From Pontederia crassipes (lineage: Eukaryota; Streptophyta; Magnoliopsida; Commelinales; Pontederiaceae), in contig CM060191.1 in NCBI GenBank assembly GCA_030549335.1, positions 53,357,447-53,421,446 of the forward strand: 64,000 bases of DNA, written 5' to 3'. Positions 1 through 11,702 of the stretch are shown piece after piece (the stretch's first letter is position 1; each line of letters begins with the position of its first letter). The translations under genes and the position numbers were made by a program. The notes beneath the pieces are model-generated. The model had not been told where the DNA came from. It did no database searches and saw nothing but the letters and a program-made list of their open reading frames with translations.

Positions 1-1706
1 GGAAGCTTCCTCTCTTTTATACAATGGAATCTATTATGCTGACGTGGAAAGACACATTTTGTTTTCTGCTTTGGGCAGCTAGCTGGCAAATCTGCATCGT
101 CTGTCATGAAATTTGTCTAAGTGTTTGGTTGAAGAAATACGCCCGTGTTACCCTTATGCGTGAGTGTGGAGGAAACATACGCTTGATCACCCTTATGAAT
201 TGTCGATTGAGATTTCTGCATGGAAAGCAATCAACATAAGTAATAATATCTCAGAAATATGCTATTTATAAGATGGATTGGAGAAGTAATAGAAGTTGTA
301 TTTTCAATAATAAAATGTGTTCAAATATGAGAATATAATAAAACATGAAATAAATGCATATTGAACATAGATGAAAAGTATACATAATTTCTCCACATGA
401 AAGAGCATGTCCACGCCATGAATTTTAAAAATGACAAATGGTGAACTACTTTCACAAAGGACAAAACTATCCTTCTAAAGTAGCCTTGGATACAATTGCT
501 GGTGAATTTTTTGCTTATAGGAATATTGATGAGGCATATTAGCTAATAGAGAACATTACTAAGATCATCATTTTCTAACTCATGATAGAGTAAGAATGAT
601 AATCAAATCAACAATATGGAGACCATTTCAACTATGGTAGAAGAGGTTGTGCAGAAAGTTTTGGAAAAGCCCAACTTGTCACCTAAAGTTAACAAAATAT
701 CCACCTTTGAAAAATAGATGTGATGTTTTTGGAAATCAGGAGTACGTAACAGAAAGTTGCAATTTAATTATGTAAGAGTATGAGCAGAATATTGATTAAG
801 TCAATGTAGTCGTGAATTATGGTGTGAAACCCCCTCGTGAGTATTATACTACTGAGAATAGAAATCATCCTAAGCAATGCTGAAATTTGCTTCTCGACTT
901 GACAATCTTAAAAATTAGATAGCTCAGCATCCTAGTACTTCAAGTAGAACTCCAAGGATTTTTTGAGGGCAACCTGAAATTAATCCTAAAGAGCAAGCAC
1001 AAGTTGTTCAACTCAGAAGTGGCAGAGTTATTGAAGTACAAATGAAACCTGTTGAAGACAATTCAGTTAAAGTCGCTCCAATATCAGCTGAATCAGAAGA
1101 GGTTGTGGAAGATATTGTAACTGAGAAGAAGCCTAAAAACACTCAAGAGGAAGTCAATGTAAAGGTCTATCAACTTGTACCATTTTCACAGAGGCTGGTC
1201 AAGACTAGATAAAATCAATAATATGGCATATTTTTGGAAATTATAAAAAAAACTCTACATTAATGTGTCGTGGAAGCCATTTAGGAAATGTCTTCATATA
1301 TCATGTTTTTTAAAGAAATCTTACTAAGAAGAAAAGGATTATGAAGCATGAGACCTAAAGAAGCCTCAACTATAATTCAAAATAAGCTTCCTCCAAAATT
1401 GAAGGATCCAGGAATTTTTTTTAATTCCTTGTGAGATCCTTTACAAAATGTCTGGTTTTTTATCATTTAAAAAAATTAGATGATCCCGAAGCTAAAGTTT
1501 GTCATTTTATTATGGATTTAACTAAATCAATAGAGAAATCAGAAATTTAAAATGTAGTCCAAGAAGCTTTCACTATTGAAATTAAGATAGACTATACTAA
1601 GGAGAATATTATCAAATTGGAGATGAATTCACTTCCTAGTAATCTAAAGTATGAGTTTTTTGGATAAAACTAATGGATCATAAGGCACCAAGAGGAGGTG
1701 CATTGG

Positions 1707-2783
1707 TGTTTTACCGAAAAACTAATTTTATGAAATACGTCGCGGAAGCTTAAAATCGATTCTTTAAACTTTAAATCAATACAATAATAAACAAATCACA
1801 AACATAATAAGATAGGAATAAGAGGGAGAGAGAAAGCAAATACAAAGAAGGATGGTGATTTGTTGACAAAGTTCGGCCACACCTCGACCTACGTCTCCAC
1901 TCTGACTTCTCGATCTCGAGATCGTTAGAATTCCACTAAACACATTCCTTCATTCCAAATGGGGCAAGAAAGATATCCTTTACAACACAACATATTTTCT
2001 CCACTTCAAGAGGTAAAACACACCTCTTTTGTAGAAAGTTGTTACCCTCGATTCTCCTCTCAAAAGATAGTCACGCTTCTTTTACAAATAAGCACTTTTG
2101 ATCTTTTCTCTATTCTGAAAGGTAAGATCAAATCTCTTTTACACAAGAGCTCACACCCAAATCTTTAAGAAAATTTTTCTTTCTTTTACAATATCAAACT
2201 CACATGAAGAGAAAAGAGAAACATGAGAAGATTCAACAATATGGCTCAATAATTATAAGAAAATTATTTTCCTTTGATGTTTGATGTTTCATTTCAATTC
2301 TTGATTGATTCTGCACCCCTTTACTCCTTTTATAGTTATGTTTGGACAATATGACAGTTGCCCTTTCATTTGGTCAAAAATTAGCCGTCATAGGTCATTT
2401 TGCATGCGGTCTGATCGACCGGTCTTCACGAGTTTTTACTTCTCTATTCAAATCGAACGACCGATTCACTTGGCCGATCGACCGGTTCGCTAGACTGATT
2501 GGTCGACTACTCTGCACTGTTTTATACATAAATTTTTGTACCGATATTGAAATGAGGTAATTTTCCATTCGTTGGAGAACTAAGAAGATTATCTACAACT
2601 TTCATATTCACATGTTAGTCCATATATGAAAGAAGCATATTCAAATATTAACTTCAAGTTTACTACATAAAATAATCCATTCCGAATTAAACTTTTCTCA
2701 CACTTTAAATATGTGACTCTAATTATTCGAGGTTTGTATCATCAAAATATAATTATGTATAGCATAAAAATTTTGTTCCAACA
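1707..2783 (-). mobile_element. LTR-like block inside the gypsy remnant (possible copia-type solo LTR, reverse)
   Basis: The gypsy protein similarity stops near 1680 and resumes near 2800. Read on the minus strand, the block begins TGTTGGAACAAAATTTT at 2783 and can end at ...GGTAAAACA at 1707, giving the TG...CA ends usual for plant LTRs. I see no matching 5-bp target duplication (ATTGG versus AAAAC), so the borders, or the idea of one clean solo LTR, are uncertain. It holds no gene. Confidence 0.4.
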
Positions 2784-3500
2784 AAAACTCCACATATGCA
2801 TTGATAATCAATGCAAAGTTACCCCAAAGTCAAGTTCAAGAACTATTGAAGATATTGAAGCTATATAAAGAAATGATTTTGTTATTCAATTGATGATGTC
2901 AAAGAAATTAACCCCTCTACTTGTATGCACAGAATTTTTATGGAAGACGACTATAAATCCACAATTCAAAGTCAAAGAAGACTGAATCCAGTTATAAAAG
3001 AAGCTGTGAAGAATGAAGTGATAAAACTTTTGAATGCTGGAATCATATATTCAATCTCAGATAATGAATGAGTTAGTTCAGTTCAACTGGTGTCAAAAAA
3101 GGTGAAATCGCAGTTGTGAAATCTAATTTTAATGAGTTGATTTCTATTAGGAGATTTCTATTAGGACAATGTTTGGATGGAGAATGTGTATTGATTTCAG
3201 GAAATTAAACAAGACAATAAGGAAGGAACATTTTCAACTTCCTTTCATTGATTAGATGCTAGAAAGACTAGCCAACCATTCTCATTTCTACTACTTAGAT
3301 GGCTATTTAGAATTTTTACAAATTGCAATTCACCCTCAAGATAACATTTACATGTCCATATGGGACATTTGCATATATAAGAATACCATTTAATTTATGC
3401 AATGCCCCAACTACATATCAGAAGTGTATAACGTCGATTTTCTCAAATTTCATTGAAGACATTATAAAAATTTTCATGGATGATTTTTAGTATATGGAGA

Positions 3501-3676
3501 ACTCCGCCTATGTTTTATAGCCGGTCCCAAGTCCGGATAAAGGAGGAGGGTTGTGTTAGGCCTCGACAACCAGCGTAAAATCCTGTCGAATCTCATGAAT
3601 ATGGATCAACGAAGTCGTATGATCCATGTAGCCGACCCCATCTAGTGGGATAAGGCTTTGTTGTTGTTGTTGTTGT
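3501..3676 (+). mobile_element. Short RTE-tailed retroposon inserted in the gypsy RT
   Basis: The insert ends with the stretch GCCGACCCCATCTAGTGGG followed by AAGGCTTTG and six TTG repeats, the tail shared by several RTE-type LINE fragments in this window. It is flanked by a 20-bp target duplication (3481-3500 and 3677-3696) with one mismatch, around TTTTTAGYATATGGAGA. It splits the RT catalytic region at MDDF. Its 5' half (CCCAAGTCCGGATAAAGG, TAGGCCTCGACAACCAGCG) matches the copy at 12724 but not the ORF-bearing copy at 14994, so it may be a SINE-like derivative. Confidence 0.82.
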
Positions 3677-5720
3677 TGATTTTTAGCATATGGAGATTCT
3701 TTTGAAAACTGCTTAGAAATTTAACAAGAGTATTACAAAAATACAAAAATGCAAGGAATTCAACCTAATTTTTAATTATGAAAAATGTCATTTTATAGTT
3801 CAAGAAGAAGTTGTTCTAAGACACATAGTCTCTAGCAGAGGAATTGAAATGGACAAAGCCAAGATTGAAGCTATTGAGAAGCTGTCATCACCCAAAAATG
3901 TCAAGGCAATAAAAAGTTTCTCAGGCCATGTAGGCTTCTATAAAAGATTTATAAAAAAACTTCTCAATGATAATTACACCCCTCACAAAATTACTAGCAA
4001 AAAATTTTGAATTCAATTTTGTTGAAGAATGTTTGGAAGCTTCAATCAGGTGAAACAAGCTTTAACATCAATCTCAATTGTACAACCACCAAATTGATCT
4101 TTGCCATTTGAAGGCCAAATCAAAGACAAAAAGCATCATGTTATTTACTAACAAGACTTTTGATGAAGCTCAAGTCAATAATGCTACTACTCAAAATGAA
4201 TTATTGTCGGTGGTATTTGCTTTTGATAAGTTCATATCATATTTAGTTGGAGTCAAAATTATTGTATGCACTATCAATCTGTGAGACATCTCATTAACAA
4301 TAAGGAATCAAAGTCTATATTGATAAGATGGATTTTGGTACTTCAGGATTTTGATGTGGAAATAAGAGACAAAACAGTCACTGAAAATTTAGTAGCTGAT
4401 CATTTGTCTAGATTGGAAAGAGATTCTGAATCTCTCAAAATTCATATTAATGACTCTTTTCCAGATGATTTTCTAATGGCCATCTCAACTAATCAAGCTA
4501 TGTGGTATGCTGATATTGTCAGTTAATTAGCTTGTGGAATTATTCAAATTGATTACTCATATCAGTAGAAGAAAGAGTTCTTTCTTGATATCAGGGATTA
4601 TTATTGGGATGATTCATTTCTATTCAAGAAATTTCCTTATAGAATATTTAGAAGATTTGTGCCAGAATCTGAATTCTAGGACATTCTTCATCAATGTCAC
4701 TCTTCATCTTATAGAGAACATGGAGCTACTTAAAAGACAGCTGCCAACATACTTCAATCAGGATTTTATTGACTCTCCATATTTAAAACTACTCATCTTT
4801 ATATGAAGAGATGTGATATATCTCAAAGAGCAAGGACAATATCCAGAAGGAATGAAATGTTCCAAAATAAAATTCTGAAAGTTGAAATCTTTGATATATG
4901 AGGAATTGATTACATGTGACCTTTCTAGTTCGTTTGCATACAAGTTCATCGTATTAGCTATTGATTATGTGTCTAAGTGGATTGAAGGAATCCCAACAGT
5001 TGCCGATGACTCTAAGACTGTGATTAGATTGTTTAAATATATCATTTTTTTAAGATTTAGAGTTTCAAGAGTGATTATCAGTGATGGAGGAAGTCACTTT
5101 ATTGAAAGGAGTTTTGAAAACCTTCTAAGCAATAATGGTGTCAAGCACAAGGTTTCAACATCTTTATCACTCACAAACTAATGGTCAAATTAAAATTTTA
5201 AATAGGAAAATTAAAATTATTTTGGAGAAAACTGCCTCATTGTCTAGTAAGGATTAGAGTAGTAAACTGAATGATGAATTTTGAGCTTATAGAACAGTTT
5301 ATAAGTCTCTCCCTATTAGTTGATTTATGGAAAATTATGTTATTTGCCAATTGAGCTTGAACACAAGACTTATTGAGTTGTTCTAAATTATGATATGAAA
5401 TCTTGTGAAAAGAAGATACTACTTTAGCTAGATGAAATTAGACTCAATGTTTTATAAAGATAGAACAAAGAGGTGGTATAATAATAGAATATTAAAAAAA
5501 GGAATTCAAAGAAGGAGACTTGATTCTATTGTACAATTCAACACTAAAATTGTTTCTTAGAAAACTGAAATCCAGATGGTGTTGACCATTTAAAGTTCAT
5601 AAAGTTTATCCTTTTGGAGATGTGGATCTTGATAGTGAAAACTTAAATATTTTTAAAGTTAATGGTCAAAGGCTAAAAATTGTACAACCCCATAATAGAG
5701 GATCTAGCTAAGGAAGTACT

Positions 5721-7310
5721 CATATTATCAAATACACATGAATTTTCTAGGTAAGACTAAGTGTAATAATGTCTAGCCTAAGACATTAAAGTAGGACATT
5801 TCTTGAGAGGCAACCAAGCCATTTTATAACTAATATCGTTTTGTTCAGAGAGAAATTTGACCTACCACTGAACTAAATTAAGCTTAGGGAGTACTCTTAA
5901 ATTCACAATTTTGATTTTTCACTAAAATACAATTGATTACTCATAATTATCCTTAGTTGGCTCATATTATGATCATCATAATGAGACTGTGATTTTTTGT
6001 TCAAATTAGTTGTTCATATATGATTTTGCCACATTATTTCTTAATCCTTACTAATTTTACTGATTGCTAAATTGATCATTCTTCAATCGATTGCAAATTT
6101 AAGTCAACATCAATAAGAGTTGATCAAATTCATTGTTGATATTCAACGCTGAAATGAGAGGCCCGAAAGAAGAAGTGAAGCAAGATATGTCTGCCTCTCA
6201 TTTGAAAAGTTGAACACTCATCCAATCCTCTTCCTTGCTTAGATGATTCATTGTTGAGGACAGTGTTGATAATAAGCTTGGGAGAGGTACCTAATACTTT
6301 TATGAACTCTATTACCATGATTTAATTTCATTTTAAAGTTAATATCATATATATATCTAGGTTATTATTGTTATCATTGTAGTTCAGTTTAACGCGTGTT
6401 ATCATTTGTGCACATCATTATTAAGTAGAAATTCTTTAATATAACAACTAGTACACTTCAACACCAAGTAGTCATTAATTTGTTTGTTAATCTTTTTGCT
6501 TCAATCAACTCACATTCATATGCATTTGAACTTAATTCAGTTGAAATTGATCTTTTGGTGGGTAACACTAGCTAGCATTCATGAGTTGATCATAAATTAA
6601 AAGATGTCTAAAATGAAATCAAATGTTTTATGATTATGTTAAATAGAAAAACTTGACTCTTTATATTAGGGAATCTAAACTTTAGTTGAGTTTGAACTAT
6701 TGTTCACTCATGAACAAAAATATAAAAAAAATAAAAAAAAGAGAAAAAGAAAAGCTGCATTTTGAATTGCATGCATGAATAAAGAGAGCTAAATTCAAAA
6801 AGGAAGCTCTCCTGAATAATTTCAGTATTTTTATCCTGCATGAATAAAAATCAAGTTTTAAACTTGTTTGATTCTTTTCCAATCGAGATGTATGGATCCA
6901 TGTGTCTATATAGATCATGTTCATGGATTAACGAAAATGTGCAAAAGCTTTGCATTATCATATGAATAAAAGTCATATTTCAAAACTATTTATTTGCATT
7001 ATCATGAATAAAAGTCAAGTTTCAAATCTGTTTAAGTAATACCAAAATCTGACAGTTCAACCTTTTTATTAGAGTTAAAATTTTCTAAACCTCAAATTAG
7101 TTATTGTTAATACTTCTTTCATAGCTTAAATTTGCTTTAGCCTTCCTCAGTTAAAAATTAAGAATTGGAAAGTAATGGTAGTGTTAGCAAAGTGAGAAAC
7201 TCATTTGATTCTAATCATTTGACTAAATTCATTTGTGAACTTTTTTATTCAATTTTTATTCTTAATCGATGTTTTACTTGAGGATAAGCAAAAGATTAAG
7301 CTTGAGAGAG
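5721..7310. other. Non-coding spacer of the gypsy element
   Basis: AT-rich DNA with no supportable gene follows the integrase. Two purine-rich motifs (AAGCTTGGGAGAGG near 6278 and AAGCTTGAGAGAGTTTGA near 7298) resemble the polypurine tract that precedes a 3' LTR. The short reading frames here look random. Confidence 0.4.
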
Positions 7311-8820
7311 TTTGATTACTAACTGATCATACTAAAATTCTACTTTGATTCATTTTAATCCATGTGCATATAAGTTTTGAAATATTCATATTTTGGTAAT
7401 TATGCTTAATCTACATATATTTATCTTCTTGGCATAACATTATTTCACATTTGCACATTCAAGTTGTTAGATATGTTGATTTAGTTCTTATTTGTATAAT
7501 TTTTATTTGAAGAACGGATGCTTGTTGTTCTTGCTAATTCAGTCTCCAAATCAAGCATAAAAGACAAGCATTCGTGTTGGACCACAAAATAGTAAATTGC
7601 CAAAAGCAATGAGAAAGAAATTTTTTTGAAAGAAGAGGGGACAAGGATACGTGGCAAAATCACAAGGAATATAAGCTTATAATGAGGAACAAATGGTATA
7701 AAAGAGGAGATTTGAGGAGCAATGTGGATATCTGTCATTCTTTATTATTTGCACCTTGGAGCTAAAGGAAGGAGAAGAAGAAGTTTATATATTTGATAAT
7801 GTTTTTTATTATATTTCTCATCTATTTTGTATTGATTTCAATATTTATGATGAGCTAAATTTTAGCTCTCTTATGATAAGATAGTAGTCTAATTTATGTT
7901 TATGGATGGATGATGGAATAACACTTATTTTATCATCGATATTAGTATAGTTCTGAATATCTTTGAACTAGTTTTTTGTTGATGTGAATCATGTTTAGAA
8001 TGACAACTGAGACGTTAATGTTTAATTCTTTTCTTCCTAAAAAATGAGTAAAGAATATTAGCATGTACCTTCTGGTTCTATTTCATGCTTAAATATGAAT
8101 GCATCATTTAACTTTTGTTAATATGAATCTCATATTGAAATGACAACTAAGATGTTGATTTTATATTCTCTTGTTGTTTAGAAATAAACCAAAAGTATTA
8201 GCAATTAGTTTCTGGATTTAATTTGATCGGTTACTTTTGATTATTTACTTTACTTATTATGCTTACATCTAAAAGGAATATTAGCATACTAGTAGATGAA
8301 TCTAATATTAGTTGAAACCCTTTCTAAATCAACCTAACTAACATTCATGTGAAAGTATGAGATTTAGTTCTAACTTTAATGTACTATGAGAGTAATTTTT
8401 ATAGGCTGAATATGATACAATTATTACTGTTAAGTTGTTCTAATCCATTCATAACAGAATATTAGATGAACGTCCAATTCTAAGAGAACTTGTCATTAAG
8501 TGTTAATCTTCTTTTCTCTACCCCTTTCAATTAGTTGTTATTTTAACATTTTTAATCTTGGATTAATTTAGATTAGTTGGTGAATCTTAAGTTTCAAATA
8601 AATGTGGATACGACATTCAAGTTTATTACTCCAATATATGCACTTGCATAATACATAGTCTATGCCTAAACCTATATTTAATTTTTATACTGTGCATAGT
8701 ATATGTCTAGACCTTAGACTATTTCAAGTTCTGAAAGGTCTACACTTAAACCTTAGTCTTTTGCATTTTGTGCTTGAGTCCAATAAATCAGTTAGCAAAT
8801 TACACTCACGAAAAAATTCA
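7311..8820 (+). mobile_element. Possible 3' LTR of the gypsy element
   Basis: The block directly follows the polypurine-like AAGCTTGAGAGAG. It contains two diverged copies of an internal segment (around 7979-8090 and 8117-8210, sharing AATGACAACTRAGAYGTT and a following AAAGWATTAGCA). No partner LTR is present in the window to prove the borders, so the start is placed at TGATTACTAAC and the end is a guess. Confidence 0.3.
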
Positions 8821-10880
8821 CATTACACGACAACGTCATGAGGTGCGTATTAATAGTCCCACTGTGACGGTTTTGAAAAAAAAGGAGATCCTTGCGATCC
8901 TACTTGATTGGATATATAAAGCTCAAGCCAATTGTGAGTAAGTAAACACTCACCTGATCTTGGTTTGACCCATTATTATAGTCACATAAAAATATCATAT
9001 TGATCCATAATAAAAATAAGTCGAGCTCGCATTAGAACAACACATATCGATGTTGCAGGAGTTGTTTAAAGTAAAAAATACAGTGAAAAGAACATAATAG
9101 AAGTAACCGAATGGAACGAAAGAGATTAGAAGGAACTAAAAAATAGAATTGAAAGAACATAAAAGAACAAAAATGAAAGAGTAGAAAAGAATATAATAGA
9201 AAAAGAGAGAAAGAAAGGAATAAAATTATTTTCTTATACTAAAAGCTTACCTATTTTTATTAAGTCTTTTTATCCAACTATAATATCTTATGTACTGAGT
9301 ATTTTATACTCATGTATATTTTTATGTCTCTATGTTTGAGTCCCACAAGTAGATGAACCGATAAGTAAGGATGGAGGCGTGGTCAACAGCAATGTTCGTG
9401 ATGATGTAAAATGCACATGGGTATTGAGTCATTATAGCTCTTCATTGTAAAATAGTGTGAAAGTTAGTTAGTTTTTTGTGGACTATTAGGAAAGAATAAT
9501 TAGAAAGAAGAATAGTTGTTTCACTTCTACATTTTACGTAAAGAAAGGTCCAAGAAGAAAATAATTATAGGTAACAGAATCCAAAATAAGCCCAAATACC
9601 ACGTGACAAGAGGGTGAAATTTAGGAGTGTTACATAGAACTGCAATTATGCAAATCTAAATGAAAGAGGAGTTCGGGTGCCTCAGAAGTTAAAAATGAGA
9701 AGTGAAGTGTGAATCGTCGACCAACTCGACCTTCGTCGATTGCAAATCATACATTGAGCAAGAAACCAATTAGAGGAGAAAAAATAGCAAAATGTCGATG
9801 CCAAAGAGGAGCAAAAGCATGATTCGAAAGTCAAAACTATTCGATGTAAATAGTAACAACAAATTAGAGGGAAAACAATAGGATCTTTGCTGAAGATCGA
9901 AGTAATCGACGCCAAAACTCAGAAGATGAAAAGAAAGAGAGGGAGGAAGAGAATGAAAAGGAGAGAAAGAAAAAAAAAGAAAAGGATAGAGAGAGGAAAG
10001 GAGAAAGATAACTTGTTAAGGACTGAGGTCGGTGGCAGCGAGCCGGTGGTAGCAAGACAATATTATCAGCGGTGTTGACAACAATGGTAACACAACAATG
10101 GGCGACAACAACACCGACACATCGGTGATCGTCACACATTCAACACCAACACAGGGAATTAGCGAATTTTCGATTCATGAATTAACGAGTCATGGTCAGA
10201 CGCTAGTCATGATTTTTAGATTTAATATAAAAATATTATAAAAAATGATTCACCCGAACTTGGTCGCGGGTAGGGTTTTTAGGGTGTACACACTTGGAAC
10301 CCACTGGGTATTCTCTAAGAGGACCCGGTCCTAGATCGGATCAAATTCTGGCTAAGTATTTTTTTCGACTGACCGGGTTGGTGCGATCCGGGTCTAGCCG
10401 AACCGTGCTCAGTCCTATTTCATCGATCCTAATGTACTGGTTCGATTTAATGTAGTCAGATAATCTTGATTACTTAATGAACTGCCCTATAATCTACTAG
10501 CTATTGCTATCTATACACTAATATGTTAATAAAGAATTACTTTGTCAATAAAGTACTTTTATTATTAATAAGATATAATTATTTTGCTCATTTTCACTTT
10601 AACTTATTTATTCTTAATGCAACAAAAAGGTCTGAAAAAGTAAAAATATATAAGGAAATTTGAGTGAATATATAAGAAACAAACAATTAGTGATATATTC
10701 GTTATTTCTAATGCAATAATGGATAAATAAATGCAAAGTCGAGAAATTGAAAAAGGTGAAGGGAAAAAGAAGAAACTACTACATATTTAAAAATAAAAAA
10801 ATAAAAATTATTGTTACTTTGATGGATAAATTTGTGGGTCTGACCCCGTTCTATAAAATTAAATAGCTCGTTAGTAGTAT
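8821..10880. other. Repeat-derived intergenic DNA
   Basis: No gene is supported. The part at 9285-9635 (TACTGAGTATTTTATACTC ... GTGTTACA) resembles the end of the large LTR-like block at 32236-34357. The part at 9680-10140 is purine-rich low-complexity sequence that yields spurious Lys/Arg/Glu frames. The part at 10250-10440 is a GGGTC/GATCC-rich segment typical of decayed hAT-type termini. Confidence 0.4.
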
Positions 10881-11702
10881 CGTCCGATCCACCAGACATA
10901 TATATACGGCAATGGTTGAATGGCGTGTTAGCCCGAATGCCCTAACTTTTGCGATTGTTTTGCCCACCGACGCCTTTCGATCTCGTTCCACCGCTCTCCT
11001 GCCGCTGCGATTGCTGCCGCCGGTACTCTTTTTCTCTACGCCTCCTCCCCTCTCTCTCCCAATCTCTCTCTGCCCCTTAGGCGCTGTCCGCGAGCAGGAA
11101 AATTCCTGTTCGCGAACAGGGCAGGGGCCCCCTTAGGGCTTTTCATGTTAGCGAGCAGTGCACCCGCTTTTCTTTTTTCGGTGCTACATCTACTTTAGGA
11201 CAGATCGTAATGAGTTATGCTGTTATGGCTCATGATCTTTGATGACATGTTCAATTGTTCTTAGTTTTTATTATCAATGTTTTATTTGAAGAAATGTAAT
11301 CGTTATTTTAGTTGCATTTCATATGAACATCTAAATTTTATTATTTTGATACCTTGGATGTTAGAACTTGCTTTACTTTTAGTAACTTGGATATTGGCTA
11401 ATTTGTTTAGGTTTGAGGTTGGAACTTTTGCTTCATTTTAAATAAATTGCGAAGTTTCAATATTTTTCGTGCAAGTTATTGAAGAGAAATATATTTGATA
11501 ACAAAATTTTGTAGAATTACCCGAGCCGAGTTATGCCGACACACATACATGTTCTTTCTGTTTTTCCTTCGAGTCCGTTGTACCTGTTTGACAACATTGA
11601 TTACTCCTTCTAGGCCCTTTCATTATAGAAGTTTTGCTTTTAGTGCAAGGTTTGGTGCATTGCAACATCGTTGTTCAACAATAGCAACGTTCATCTGTTT
11701 TG
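10881..11702 (+). promoter_or_regulatory. Promoter and leader region of the TRB gene
   Basis: A TATATATA run at about 10899-10907 is the best TATA candidate. It is followed by pyrimidine-rich, CpG-containing leader sequence to about 11150. A plausible leader intron would begin at a GTACTC donor near 11020 and end at CAATAG near 11681, just before the start codon; this is inferred and needs transcript data. CCCTAAC near 10939 resembles a telo-box core. Confidence 0.4.

Larger units (their letters stand above)
480..5720 (+). mobile_element. Degenerate Ty3/gypsy LTR retrotransposon, gag-pol remnant
   Basis: Pieces of a gypsy polyprotein can be read in order with many stops and frameshifts. They are a protease-side segment near 1260-1430 (KLPPKLKDPG), reverse transcriptase from about 2890 (CMHRI, RRLNPV, EVIKLLNAGIIY) to about 3960, an RNase H end near 4360-4430 (VADHLSRLE), and an integrase core at 4880-5170 with AIDYVSKWIE and IISDGGSHF. 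An integrase C-terminal piece (VNGQRLK) lies near 5660. The order protease-RT-RNase H-integrase is that of Ty3/gypsy. The wording resembles the Athila/Tat branch, but this assignment is from memory of the family. The RT is interrupted by a small RTE-type insertion, and an LTR-like block separates protease from RT. It is certainly non-functional. Confidence 0.88.

Noticed and set aside
9864-10139. Lys/Arg/Glu-rich and Ser/Phe-rich small frames
   Set aside because: Low-complexity purine tract read on two strands, with no conserved neighbour or splice context.
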